From NCBI GenBank assembly GCA_013368325.1, contig JAACJK010000171.1, positions 1 to 64,000 of the forward strand: a stretch of 64,000 nt of DNA, in the 5' to 3' direction. A program made the position numbers and the translations under genes. Each line of letters starts with the position of its first letter. The stretch's first letter is position 1. Positions 23,098 to 34,097 of this stretch are shown here, one piece after another. The notes below the pieces were generated by a model. That model was not told where the DNA came from, ran no database searches, and was given only the letters and a program-made list of their open reading frames with translations. Source of the stretch: Ephemerocybe angulata. Its lineage: Eukaryota > Basidiomycota > Agaricomycetes > Agaricales > Psathyrellaceae.

Positions 23098-23700
23098 ATG
23101 TTCCTTTGTGCACTCTCTTCTGCCGTCGTCCTCATCGCTGCGATAGGCGGTTTAGGCAACCCCACTCCAACCCTTTCTGAACCGTTTGTGCCAACCCCAT
23201 CTCCCGTTGTGCCTCTTGGTGGACAATGTGAGCACAGGGAATTTATTGTTCTGGGTTTCAAAAGCTTACAGAGTTAAATAGGTGGTGGCTTGACGTACAA
23301 GGGCCCTACGGGCTGCGAACAGTGAGCTCTCCCCAAGGTCGAATTAAGTCTTTTCTGACCCTTTCGTGGTTCAGGACGAAGGAGCATCCAAACGTGGAAT
23401 GCGTATTCGTTAACCCTTGTGCGCCTATACCTTTTCTTTTCACCTAGTGGACACGTTCTAACTCTCTAAATTCCAGATTTATGGCAATGCCAAATCGTTT
23501 CAGGCACCATTACCTACCCGACTGAACCCACACCGACCTCTACGTGCCTGACGTCCACCCTCGCATGTAGCGCCAGCTGCAAGAAGCTTTGCCCTAAGGG
23601 ACAGCATATGACCGGAAGCTCCTGCCCCTTCTGCACATGCGAAACCCCTACACCGCTTTGCCCAGACATACCCTCTCCAACTCTGACTCCAACCCTCTGA
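23098..23700 (+). CDS. small secreted protein: CBM1 plus antistasin-like cysteine module (145 aa)
   Basis: Four exons: 23098-23227, 23282-23321, 23375-23418 and 23477-23700, 438 nt, all phases consistent. Residues 1-20 (MFLCALSSAVVLIAAIGGLG) form a signal peptide, followed by a Pro/Thr linker. Residues 43-77 fit a fungal cellulose-binding CBM1: QCGG, GPTGC, then NPYLWQC, with Cys 44, 55, 66 and 76 and aromatic residues Tyr49, Tyr72 and Trp74. The second cysteine loop has ten residues where five are usual. A second Cys-rich part follows a TYPTEPTPTST linker: CSASCKKLCPKG...CPFCTC (Cys 102, 106, 110, 121, 124, 126). This spacing resembles antistasin-type protease-inhibitor domains. The likely role is binding cell-wall polysaccharide and delivering or protecting an inhibitor-like module (inference). 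Confidence 0.75.
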
Positions 23701-23931
23701 CTCCAACCCAACACTCCCTACAACCACGGTGACGAAGCCAACAAGCGACACAACCACCTGATGAAGCCCACGCCGCTCTGTACCCCGGTTGGCCACCTAT
23801 CCCCAACCTTACTTCATGTACCACCCTCTTGGAGACAACTTGGAGATCTGGCCCAACAGATACATTTTTCTCGCGATCGTAGCAGTTACATATTGATATG
23901 TCTACCGACTGTCTTACAGCTTCCAATTCCC

Positions 23932-26896
23932 TCAATCAATCTTGATATACAACCCTCGACTTGTTACCAGAGCTTTCGCCCCCGGAATGATGACGATGGT
24001 CTGGGTCTCATCAATGACCATCGCAGGTCCCTCCACCAAATCCCCCACCTCCAAGTTGCGAAGCAGATACACAGGCGTATCCTCAACCCGCCCGACAGGA
24101 GGCGCGAAGTAAACGGAGTACTTCTTCGCCTCAGCTTTCGCCTTCACATTCTCCTGGTGCTGCAGGGCAACAACTAAGCCCTTCTCCTCTAGACTCTCGA
24201 CCTCCGCATAGATCGAAGGCCCGAGATCGTCGAACGTCTTTCCAATCCCGCGAACCTTCACGTCATCAACAATAACGGGCTTCCCCTCCAGAACGAACCC
24301 AAACTCGGATTTGTACACACGCTTGAAAGCATCCAGATAGTCGTCGGACTGTGCACCTGTTGCTTCGGGGAGCACCATGAGACTGGTATCGGTGCCTTCG
24401 AACCGCATGTTAAGGATGCGCTCAATCTTGACTCGGTTGCCGGTGAAGCCTTGCTCCCCCAGATCTTTCGTGACTTGGCTTGTCAACCTGTCGAGGCGGG
24501 CCATGAGCGTTGGGACGTTCTGAGGCGTGTAGAAAGTGGCACAAGGTTCCTGAACCTCATGGGCGCTAATTGACACAGGTCAGAGGAACAGTAACATGTG
24601 AAGGTGATCGAATTCGTACCGGTCAGCCAGGGCCAATCCATAGGCCGAGAGAATGGAGCTATGTCGATGAATGACAATAGTCTTGATGCCGAGCAGTTTG
24701 GCAATCTCGCATGCATGTTGTCCTCCCGCTCCCCCAAAGCTCGCGAGGCTGTAGTGAAGATGTAAGAGTAAGCTCAGCGTCAAGTATACCTCAGTACCAA
24801 CACTTACACATGCTTCCCAGTCGCATAGCCCCTCGCCTCAGTCAGAGCACGAATGGGCCTGCACATCGTCTCGTTCGCGACCTTGATGAACCCGTACACC
24901 ACCTCGTCCAGACTCAACTCGTGGTCACGGCCTTCCAGACTCTCATTGACCTCAATGACCACCTTCTCAAACGCCACTCTCGCTGCATCAGTGTCCAAAG
25001 GCTCCTTCTCGCTCTTGCCAAAGATCTTGGGGAAGAAGTCGGGAACGAGGCGTCCAAGAAGAAGGTTGGCATCGGTCACAGCGAGGGGGCCTCCTTTGCG
25101 ATAGCATGCTGGGCCTGGGTCTGCTCCTGCGCTCTCAGGACCGGCCAAAAACAGTCCGTTCCTGAAGGTCAAGCAACTTCCTCCTCCAGCTGCCACGGTA
25201 TTGATGTCCAGCTGTGGACTTTGGATGGTCACACCGGCGGTGGTCGTTTCATACACGATCTCGTATCTTCCGTCGAACCTTGAAACGTCCGTAGAGGTTC
25301 CACCCACGTCCAGTCTACAACACATCAGTCAGACAGGTCCCGAGGTACTGAGCAAGGTATACGTACCCGATGACTGGAACACGTTTACCCTCTCGTCCGT
25401 CCCAACTCGTCAACGCATATCCCACAACACCGCCCGCAGGTCCACTTAGTATACTCTTCAACCCCGAAAAGTTATTCACGTCGACAAGGCCGCCATCGGA
25501 TGCCATAAATTCAACTCGCGCGCCTCTCTGACCCGTAGCTAAGTTGAAGAGAATCGAGAATCGTCAGGAGTCATACAGGATCTTGAGAGCCCAAACAGCC
25601 CACCTTGATGCTCTTCTGCATTGAAAGTCCCTTCTCGCAGATTTTTGTCAAATCCGCTGAAGAAGCCATCGAGGTATTGCCTCAGGATGGGTGTGAGGTA
25701 AGCATCTGCTGTCGATGACACTCCTCGCAAGACCATCTTGATCATGGGCACCAATTTGCTACTTTCGCTGACATGCTCGAACCCGACTTTCCTGTGCTGA
25801 CGGGTTAGCAAAATCACACAGATGATACTGAAGCCCACTGACCTAGCGAGATCTCCGATTATCTGCTCATGTTCTGGGTATGTGTAGGAGTGAACGAAGA
25901 TAATCGCAATGCTGCGATACCCCTCATCATACAGAGCCTTCAAGTCCTCTTCAACCTGTCGCAAATCTTGGGTGAAATTGAGCTGGCTGCACATCACAAG
26001 TTCATGCGAGCATACAGACCTGGTTCTTTCAAGACGCGAACGGCTTCCCCACTAACACCTCTGACAACCTTTCCAGGTCCCTCGCCGACACTGACACCAT
26101 CCCAGCCTTTCCCTTGGTATCCTCTCGTCACATTGCCATCGTCGTCGAAAAGAACCTGATGTTCCTCAGCCTGAGGATCAGAGGTGTACCCTACAAGCGT
26201 TACACGCTCATCAACCTCCAAAACCTGGATGATGTCAGAGAGGCAGGTCAACAGTACGTAGAGACACATACTTTCGAATACAGAACGCCAGGGCGTCTGA
26301 TATTCAAGTCGAAGATCTTGGGCCGGCTCTGGTTTCCAATCAACAAGAGGTCCTTGAAACCCTTGGTGATGAGCAACGCGTGCTTGTGGCCTTTACGCTC
26401 AAGTAACGCATTCGTCGCAATCGTAGTGCTCAGACGAATATAGTCTGAAGAATGCATTGAGTCACTGGAGGGGCTATGTGTTGACGTCGCTTACCGATCT
26501 TCTTTGTATCAAGTATCTGCCCTCTTGGTATGGCCTCGCCAGTTACGATCTCAAGCACACGCCGGATACCCTCCGTAGGTGCGTCAGCATAGTTGCCAGG
26601 GTCTTGCGACACTATTGGAGGACGAGGTACGACGAAGTATCAGAAATAATTCACTTTCATATAACACACCTAGGGTTAAATGGAGACGTACAGAGCTTGA
26701 CGACGAGTTCCTTCCTCTCACCGTCAGGGCTCTCTGGGTCGATGTATGAACTGCAACGCGGTGTTAGAAGGCCGAATCAAACGGCAACATAGACGTACGC
26801 ATGGACATCGCAGAATGTACCACCACGGTCAGCGCAGATGCGTATAGACCGGTCAGGAACACGATCTTTGAGAGATGTGGGGGCAGGGTCCGACAT
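23932..26896 (-). CDS. hydantoinase/5-oxoprolinase HyuA-type protein lacking the HyuB half
   Basis: Eleven exons on the minus strand from ATG 26896 to TGA 23932, roughly 780-800 aa. Recognisable in order: ADRGGTF near the N-terminus, [54 protein letters not shown] (split by text here, continuous in the gene), [57 protein letters not shown]. This is the ATP-dependent HyuA half of 5-oxoprolinase, which hydrolyses 5-oxo-L-proline in the glutathione cycle. The usual eukaryotic enzyme is about 1,270 aa because a HyuB half follows. Here the frame stops right after the HyuA end (RGLYIKID), and no HyuB sequence lies in the 230 bp to the next gene. It is either a stand-alone HyuA paralogue or a 3'-truncated copy. 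Confidence 0.85.
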
Positions 26897-27514
26897 TCCT
26901 GCAACTCTTATGGAAGAATAGAGGAAGCTGAAAAATCCAGAGAAGAGTGAGTGGCACGAACACACTATTAGACCCAAAGTTTCACAGACAACTTATAAAA
27001 GGATTTCGGAAGGCCTCCGGATTTTTATGTGAGCCAAGAAGACGAATCTAGATCTCCACTAGCGTTCGGAATACGAACTCTTCAGGGGTATATCACCAGG
27101 CTATATCCTCGATCTCTGGTCGACTATCTGTGAGCAGCTCACCAGAACCTATATATCAACCTCTAATGTCTCACCTCGAGGGTACCTACACTAGCGGAAA
27201 AGCTAGCTCCGTGTATATTTCTCGAAAGAAACGAGATTTGCGACTCGCAGGTGATGGTGGTGCGAAGGTATCCTGGCTCCCCATTTCGGAAACCGCACGG
27301 GAAGATTAGATATGGGACGATCTAATCTTATCTACTGTACTCAATGACATCATGATCATCGGAGCGGTGAAGGGAAGGGTAGATATGCTTGTTGTACATT
27401 GGAACTTGAAAGAAATGTACAATGTAGAAAAAGATTATAGAGAAGGCATTAAGGGTATCGTAAGGTTCAAAAGGTCATAATAGTTCGTCTCCTCCGTCGT
27501 CATTGACGGGCAGT
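26897..27514. other. intergenic
   Basis: No gene is seen. The region holds the promoter of the HyuA gene and the 3' flank of the small hydrophobic gene. It includes short palindromic stretches such as 'gctagctccgtg', without clear meaning. Confidence 0.45.
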
Positions 27515-27859
27515 TTAATAGGTTCTACGGCTTCCGCCACCGAATCGCCTGTACTTGGTCCTTCCGGTACGTCTGCTACTCCTTCTTGAGCCAAAGCAGC
27601 GGCAGCAAAGGATGTCTGTGATCAAGTCGAAGATTGAGACGAGGACCTGTTTGAGAGTGATTAGGATATAGTTATCGAGCAAGTAGAGTCTGGAGGAACT
27701 CACATAGGTGATTGCAGAGACAATTGCCAAGAAAACGTTGGCAATAGCAGAGATAATGGCGTTGATTCCACGGCCGATTGCTGAAATAACAGATCCCTAG
27801 AGAGAGCAAGAGAATAAGCGACCGCGAACCCTGTGAGGAGTTCCATGTAGACCGACCAT
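27515..27859 (-). CDS. 75-aa hydrophobic protein with Arg-rich tail; ATG-only first exon
   Basis: Minus-strand exons are 27859-27857 (just the ATG), 27796-27704 and 27646-27515, 228 nt, 75 aa. The product begins M + GSVISAIGRGINAIISAI and continues with a hydrophobic stretch to about residue 50. It ends with a Cys pair (ILCCRCFG) and an Arg/Gly-rich tail. This pattern is that of a small conserved fungal protein family of unknown function that starts with MGSVISAIG-like sequence, which is why I place the start codon alone in exon 1 (donor GTCGGT, phase 0). The hydrophobic helix suggests membrane association, and the Cys pair after it could be lipid-modified (inference). Confidence 0.72.
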
Positions 27860-28427
27860 TGTGTTTTGTTTGTTTTGAGACTTTGTAATGTGTGTGGGGG
27901 TGAGAAGGTACTTTGTTCGTTATGCAGTTCCAGATTATGGGAAGGGATTATATACCGTTGACCCTACTCCAATACGGCGATGACTGCATAGGGAACGCCT
28001 CGTGTTCCTCTTCAGACGTGCATTCTGGTGAATTCGACGTCGAACGGGACCTACGTCAACGCTCCGACTCCACAATACAGTGTAATGGAATAGAGAAATG
28101 ACATCACCTTCAATTTAGATAATGTTGATGGATGATGGCAATACTCAGGTTAGCGCTTAGCGCTTTAGCACACCAAGCAGGAGCATTCGTCACCGATGAT
28201 CCCACTTACCGCCACGGAGAAACTGGTGCTTCATTACACCACTATAGACGTCGACTCGACTGCGCTCCATTAAGAGCGTGGTGGCAGACCGCATGGCAGT
28301 GTTCAAGTACCCCTAGGAACGCAATCTCACTCCGCAGCCATCTCGACTCGGACGCATCGTAGAATTGGAAGTTTAGAAGGTACAGGACGAACCACAGAAG
28401 GCGCGCACACATGCATCAGGTTGAACA
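27860..28427. other. intergenic
   Basis: Promoter of the 75-aa gene on the minus strand and 3' flank of the DUF2470 gene. Short frames only; no gene is supported. Confidence 0.45.
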
Positions 28428-29261
28428 CTACTCTATCTTCATGACAGATTCGATTCGAGCATTCTGGATGCGTTTCCTCAAGGCACTCCAGATAGGGTAC
28501 CCCAGAACGAAAGTTGCGCCGACATACTGAAGCTGGGGTTAAAGGTTAGTTTCGTATCACAGACGGTGATGACTGGGAACGTACGCCGACGAAGAAGGGA
28601 GTCGAGTGCTTATAGCAGAGGGAGAGGGTGTACAAGCCCTCGAAGACGTGGGCAGTGAAGAGGGCCCAAAAGTTGAAAGCGAGGGCTTTCTCCCCTAGGT
28701 GCTGCCTCAGGAAAGCAACCGGATACAGCAGAGGCGACGTCGAGTCTGATGGTGCCCAATGTGCAACTACACCTGCAGCCACGAAGATGGCTGCCCCAAG
28801 AACACCCTTCCTAGGGAATACAAATGAATCCAGTTTTGGCGCTTTGATCTGCAAGACGAGGATTTGGTTCATTCAAGGAGCCGTCTCCCTCTAGCGCATA
28901 AAAAGGTGCGCACCATGCCAAGGCCCTCTTGTGCGATAGCCTTCATTTCCAGCAGTCGAGGTTTCACGTCGTCGTATCCTTTCAGGGGTGGTTCTATGGG
29001 CACGATGACTTCCTTCTTCGACCCATCTTTGAAAGTGCAAGCAAGGGTGATGTTCTATTCCCATGAGCGCCCGTCATTCCAGGCTACGCATCGTGGCATA
29101 GTCAACTTGAGACGAACCTTGGTCGTGATACCAGTCATCTGAGCCCCGGTGATGTGCTCCTTCACCTTCCCAAACCACTTGGCGTACGCTACTAACGTGT
29201 CTGGGTGGCTCGACATGTACATGCATAGGAACCCCGACTTCTCTGCGACTGGATCTGACAT
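28428..29261 (-). CDS. DUF2470 / TMEM254-like membrane protein (217 aa)
   Basis: Minus-strand exons 29261-29118, 29054-28914, 28848-28585 and 28532-28428, 654 nt, phase 0 at every junction. The N-terminal half (MSDPVAEKSGFLCMYMSSHP, then ITGAQMTGITTK) fits DUF2470, related to the haem-utilisation HugZ fold. The C-terminal half has three hydrophobic segments (GVLGAAIFVAAGVVAHW, NFWALFTAHVFEGLYTL, VGATFVLGYPIW) like TMEM254/DUF4499. Fungi commonly fuse the two. A longer frame upstream of the chosen ATG exists, but the family start is at this Met. Function is unknown. Confidence 0.82.
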
Positions 29262-29889
29262 TGCTATGGTTGACTTCGATTGGCCGTGGCGAGGGTAGAA
29301 GGTAAAGACGGTGCGTAGTCCATCATCGTCGTGGCCGCATTGGAAGCACTCGGTGTTGGACTGCCGGCAACCCATCGCAAGTAGCCGGAGTTATCTCCCA
29401 CGATAAGTACTAACTCGAGGGTACTTGTCGATTAAAGGAGGCTGAGCAAAACACTCAAATGCCAAAAAATATTCAAAACCTTCGTCCATAAACTATTCGC
29501 GGCCAAACGCTCTTTGTACTACCTGTAGACTGTATCTGGCTGGTCTTAACCCCAGATAGGGGCTTCCCGAAAGGGCCGATTATTCTGGGCGCTTATGACT
29601 TCGAGCGTTCAACCACGTGGCATGAGCTTTGGCTGGTCTCCCATGATCCACCGGACACTGAGACGCCCGCACTTCTAGTCTGCCATCGTTCAGCTCGTTT
29701 TCAGTTGCCCATCGGTTGACAGGGAAACTACAACACATGCCAGTGCCAGGATTGTCGAAAGTGCTGTGCAGGACAACATCGCCACGTATGTTCCCTCACT
29801 ATCCTAGTCATAGAGTGTCGAGCCTTTTAAGGTTACGATTACTGCTGTAGCTCTTCCAACAGCCCAGAAACTTCTTCTTGCTCTTCACT
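29262..29889. promoter_or_regulatory. divergent intergenic region
   Basis: 628 bp between the minus-strand DUF2470 gene and the plus-strand F-box gene, so both promoters lie here. No other feature is recognised. Confidence 0.4.
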
Positions 29890-31767
29890 ATGGAACTCCC
29901 GACAGCAAACGCCCTCCCTGAAGAAGTCTGGCGAGCAATCGCTAGGGAGATTGCAGACTACTATCTACAACGTCCTTGGGAGACGTCTCGAAAAACAGAG
30001 TATCTTATTGGGTCCAGGATCTCATCCAGGAAGGTAGCGCAAGAGGAAGAAGACCGAGGATGGAACATCCCCCTGCTTCCACAGAAGTACATGGGCATCA
30101 ATCGGCACTTCTTCAACTACTACCTAGACGCAATGTACGGTGAAGTACGGTGGACGAAGCTGGACCAAAGGATGGTGACACAGCTCGAGCGATTGCAGTA
30201 CGTGTACATGTGAGCATGCTGCGCTTAACTGACGCTGTCTTGCCCCATAACTTAGGAGCCCTATAATAGCGAGCCATGTCAGACGCCTTCAGATCCGTGC
30301 TTGGTTTGTCGACTACTTGATGAAACGAGATGAAGCTGGAGGTCCCAAGGCTGGACTCCTTCCTGCTATTAGGAACCTTCAATCAAGAATCCTCTCCTCG
30401 CTTTCCATGTCGGTCAAAGCCAAGGAGGACAAAAAGCTGCCCTTTCCGACTCAAGAGGCGGAATACGCTCGAAGTTTTGCGGAAGGAAGACTGGTGACAG
30501 CCATCTCGTCCCAGACCCTACTTCGCCTGATGATATCGGCCGTCCATAACATGCGCGGTGTCGTTGGATACCTCTTCGAACAGCGGGACCTGAGCCTCAC
30601 GAAGCAAACTGAACGCTTCATCGCCATGGCCAGTCGCTCCCTTGGCCCCGGCCTCAGGAAGCTCTCCCTTCACGCCACAATATTCAAGTGCAAGCCGATC
30701 TTCGACCTGACAGAGTTCAAGCATCTCGAAGAATTAGAGCTGCACTTCGACTATCACTGCCACTCTGCAGAGTCCCAGGTTGCCGAAGCCATTGAGGCAT
30801 CAAAGCAACGCGAAGTAGAGGCGCTACAAAGCACCATTGTGCCATTCATCAACAGCAGGAAGAGCGTACTTCGCTCGCTTACCCTCGCTTCCTACTCCCA
30901 TGTCGATCTTTCCCCCTTCTTTCGGGCACTTGGGCCATTCCCGGCTCTCCGCATGCTGTCCCTCAACGTCTGCCTGGATGAGTTACATCTTTCCGACGTG
31001 GGCGTACTCGTTGAATTCATCTACATTCACCGCTGGACATTATCCCACCTCGACATCCGACCTCGAACCCCAGACTCTTCTGGAAGCGACTTCGTCAGCA
31101 CAGCCCACCTGGCCGAGCTTCGTAGTGCATCCTGGATACGTTTACAGAAAGGCCTTTTCGAAAGGTCTGACATTTTCGTATCTCTAGAAGGCCTTCACCT
31201 CCCCGTGGGCGACTTCGACTCTTGCATTCGACTTATACATCGCACATCCTCCTCCCTGACACATCTGTCGCTAACGGATCACTATTTCAACGATGCGAAC
31301 GAAATCAAGAGATTACTGGGCATTTTTTCCAGCCGCCCCTTTCAGCTTCAATCTCTCTGGCTCGAGGTTCCCGCCCCCACAGTCGAGACTCTCAAATTGC
31401 TCGCCAGTAGACTTCCAGGGCTCAACTCGTTGGTTCTGCTCTTCGAATGCAAATACGTGAGTCTAGATACATCAACAAGCTTTCAAAGTAGCTCGATCCC
31501 TGACATAGTGGCTTTACGTAGAATGGCGGGGCATTCCTCGAAAACATGGCTACAGTTCTAGACGGCCAAATCGACTGGAATGTGCAACACATCACAATAG
31601 TGGCACGGAAGAACATGCAAGTCTCGCCCGAGGACGCTGCATTGCTGGGCATCGTAACCAGCGGTCCAGATACATCGACGGCATGTATGGATGCGGTAGT
31701 CAAGGTGGTTCCCTCTGTGAAAAGTTACAAAGGGGTACATTGGCATCGGAAAGTGTTCAGTCATTGA
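29890..31767 (+). CDS. F-box-like / leucine-rich protein, tandem copy 1 (584 aa)
   Basis: Exons 29890-30197, 30256-31456 and 31522-31767, 1,755 nt. The N-terminus (LPEEVWRAIAREIADYYL, then YMGINRHFFNYYLD) fits the degenerate F-box of agaric F-box proteins. A leucine-rich repeat-like body follows (LRKLSLHATIF, LEELELHFDY, SLTHLSLTDHYF). The last exon gives IDWNVQHITIVARKNMQVSPEDAALLGI. It is paralogous over its whole length to the next gene and shares its main splice sites. It presumably recruits unknown substrates to an SCF ubiquitin ligase. Confidence 0.82.
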
Positions 31768-32027
31768 CGAGACGTATTATCCTGTATAATAATAGAGGCG
31801 GTCAATGAGTTAACGACTGAGCGACAATGTACCGTCCCCCAATACTACGTATTGTTGCGTTGAGCGATCGAAGCGCCCAGCAGCGGCATGGAGCGCCGCC
31901 ACATGGAAGCACCGCAGTTGCCGGCTTCACAGCATTCACTCTTTGCTCTCAACCAACTCACCTGTCGTTCTCCTGGGCAGGCACCCTTATCTACAAACGT
32001 GAAGCGACCCCAAATCTCTAACTGCAT

Positions 32028-33942
32028 ATGGCCCCCAGAGCCCCCGGGCGAGCTATGGATATCCCGCCCGAGATATGGTCCCTTGTAGCAGATGAACTAC
32101 TGTATGACGCTTCATCGAATCTACACGGAAGGAAATCCGGGGCGTGGCACACCCCCCGTCTATCGTGTAGATACATGGGTATCAACCGGTTCTTCTACGC
32201 GCTATACCTCTCTTTGAAGTACGGGGAAGTTGTCTGGAGAAAACTCGACGAGAGATTATTGTATGAACTCCGGGAACTTCAGTGCGTAATAGTGCATTGT
32301 ATATCGTGAATCACTTGGCTCGGTACTGAATTCGACCCCTTTCGGTACCGTTGACTCATAGGAAGCCCACCGTCGCTGGGCATGTCCGCCGGCTAGTCGT
32401 CAGCAGCTGGTTCATCGACTACCTGGTGAAACGAGACCGTACCCTCCCACCTCCGAGTCAGGCATCGGTACCTGAAGCGTTCGGTTTCGTATCCACACTC
32501 GAGGCGTTGCAATCCGCGTTGACATCTTTAATATGGACCCCGCTCCCTGCTGGCAAGATGCCAGTTTCTGCCAGCACATCGTCCGACTCCGTCCTTCAAC
32601 TCATGACGAACGCCATCCCAAACATGCGCAACGTGGTAGCCTACCGGTTCGAACTCCGTGATATGAATCTCACCACCCAAACCCAAGGGTTCCTCAGAGC
32701 TGCCCAGCTCCCCTTTGGTGGCAATCTCCGAAAGCTGGCCGTCCAAACGACTATCTTCAACTTTGGCGCCCTTCTCGATTTCGCTGGGCTCGAGAACCTT
32801 GACGAGATTGAGCTCCATTTCGATTATACCAGCCATGGTTCCAGTGACGCTGCAGCAGTCTCAACCTTGGCGCAACGCGAGGCTCTCGCACTGGAACGCG
32901 ACATTATACCCTTTATAAAAAGCCGGAAGAACGTCCTTCGCTCCCTCATCATTGCTTCGTACTCGTCCCTGGACCTTTCTCCCTTCTTTCGATCAATCGG
33001 CCCTTTCCCTTCCCTCAGGGTTCTCTCCCTTCATATTTTGCTTGACGAGAGCCACCTTTCGGATGTGGATGCCCTTATCGACTTCCTTCGCCTGGTCACC
33101 TCATCCTTAACACATCTTGAAATCCGGCCGGGGACACCGGAGGCCTCTCCAGGGGAACAAATAGGGCTAGGGTGGTCCCCAAATACTCCTTGCCAGAACC
33201 GAAGGCGGCGCTCTTACTTAAGAGTACAGATTGCGCTGGTTCGAAACCCCGACATCCTGCAATCTCTGCAAGGACTGCACCTACCCGTTGGCAATTTCGA
33301 GTGGTGTTATCACCTCATCAAGCGCACAAGCCGCTCCCTGACGCACCTCTCCCTTTCCGATCACCTGTTCGCATCCTCGGACAACAAGCTTTTAGAATTA
33401 TTGGACATCTTTGCGAGTAACCCTTTCAAGGTAGCTTCGCTGCTACTGCACGTGCAGACACTATCCACCGACCTCATCAAGCTCCTGGCACGCAAACTAC
33501 CCGGGCTTCAATCATTAGTCTTGATCTTTGAGGACTTCTTCCGCTATGTAAGCTCCCCTCTTCAGATGTGAATCCAAGTTGACGGACCCCTTCCAGCGTG
33601 GAGCAGCCGGCCACGTTGTCAACTACTCAGCTGAGGTATGCCCTCTTGTCGAAACTTCCTTTCAGTTTGCTCAATCAAAGAACACTACCCAAGCCGGATG
33701 CAGACTTTCTCTCTGAGATGAAAAATATTGAAGTCGGAGAACTGGACTGGTATCTGCAGCACATCTGCGTGGTTGGGCAGAGATACGGACTTCCATTCTC
33801 TCCTGAAGACGCCACTCTGGTGGGAGTGCCACCCAGCACCGCGAAGACGAACCGATGCTACTCCTACGACATAGCACAGAAAATTCCCTCGATCAAGTCC
33901 TACGGTGCAGTTCAATTCCATCGAGATGTGTTCATGCATTAG
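32028..33942 (+). CDS. F-box-like / leucine-rich protein, tandem copy 2 (575 aa)
   Basis: Exons 32028-32281, 32362-33547, 33597-33635 and 33694-33942, 1,728 nt. The start could also be the second ATG at 32055 (MDIPPEIWSLVADELL), which aligns better with copy 1. Shared blocks with copy 1 include YMGINRFF, HVRRL, LRKLAVQTTIF, ELHFDYTSH, SLTHLSLSDHLF and PFSPEDATLVGV. It has one extra intron near the 3' end that copy 1 lacks. F-box genes expand by such local duplication in agarics. Confidence 0.82.
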
Positions 33943-34097
33943 TAGAAGCACCGTATTATCCGCTTTCGAGATTGGCCGAATCAAAGTTGTGTACACGGGC
34001 GCTTGTTAGGCCTGACCGAAGCGCCCTGCGCGTCTGGGGTTTGCCGACCACCAGCCCAATGGGGCGGATATTTCCGGATAAGTACTTGGTTCCTGTT

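Noticed and set aside
23098..23700. The CBM1 protein as a truncated cellulase
   Set aside because: The frame is complete from signal peptide to stop, with a second ordered cysteine module and no trace of a catalytic domain nearby.
23701..23931. HyuB half of 5-oxoprolinase
   Set aside because: I looked for it on the minus strand after the HyuA stop; the 230 bp show no matching sequence and end at the CBM1 gene.
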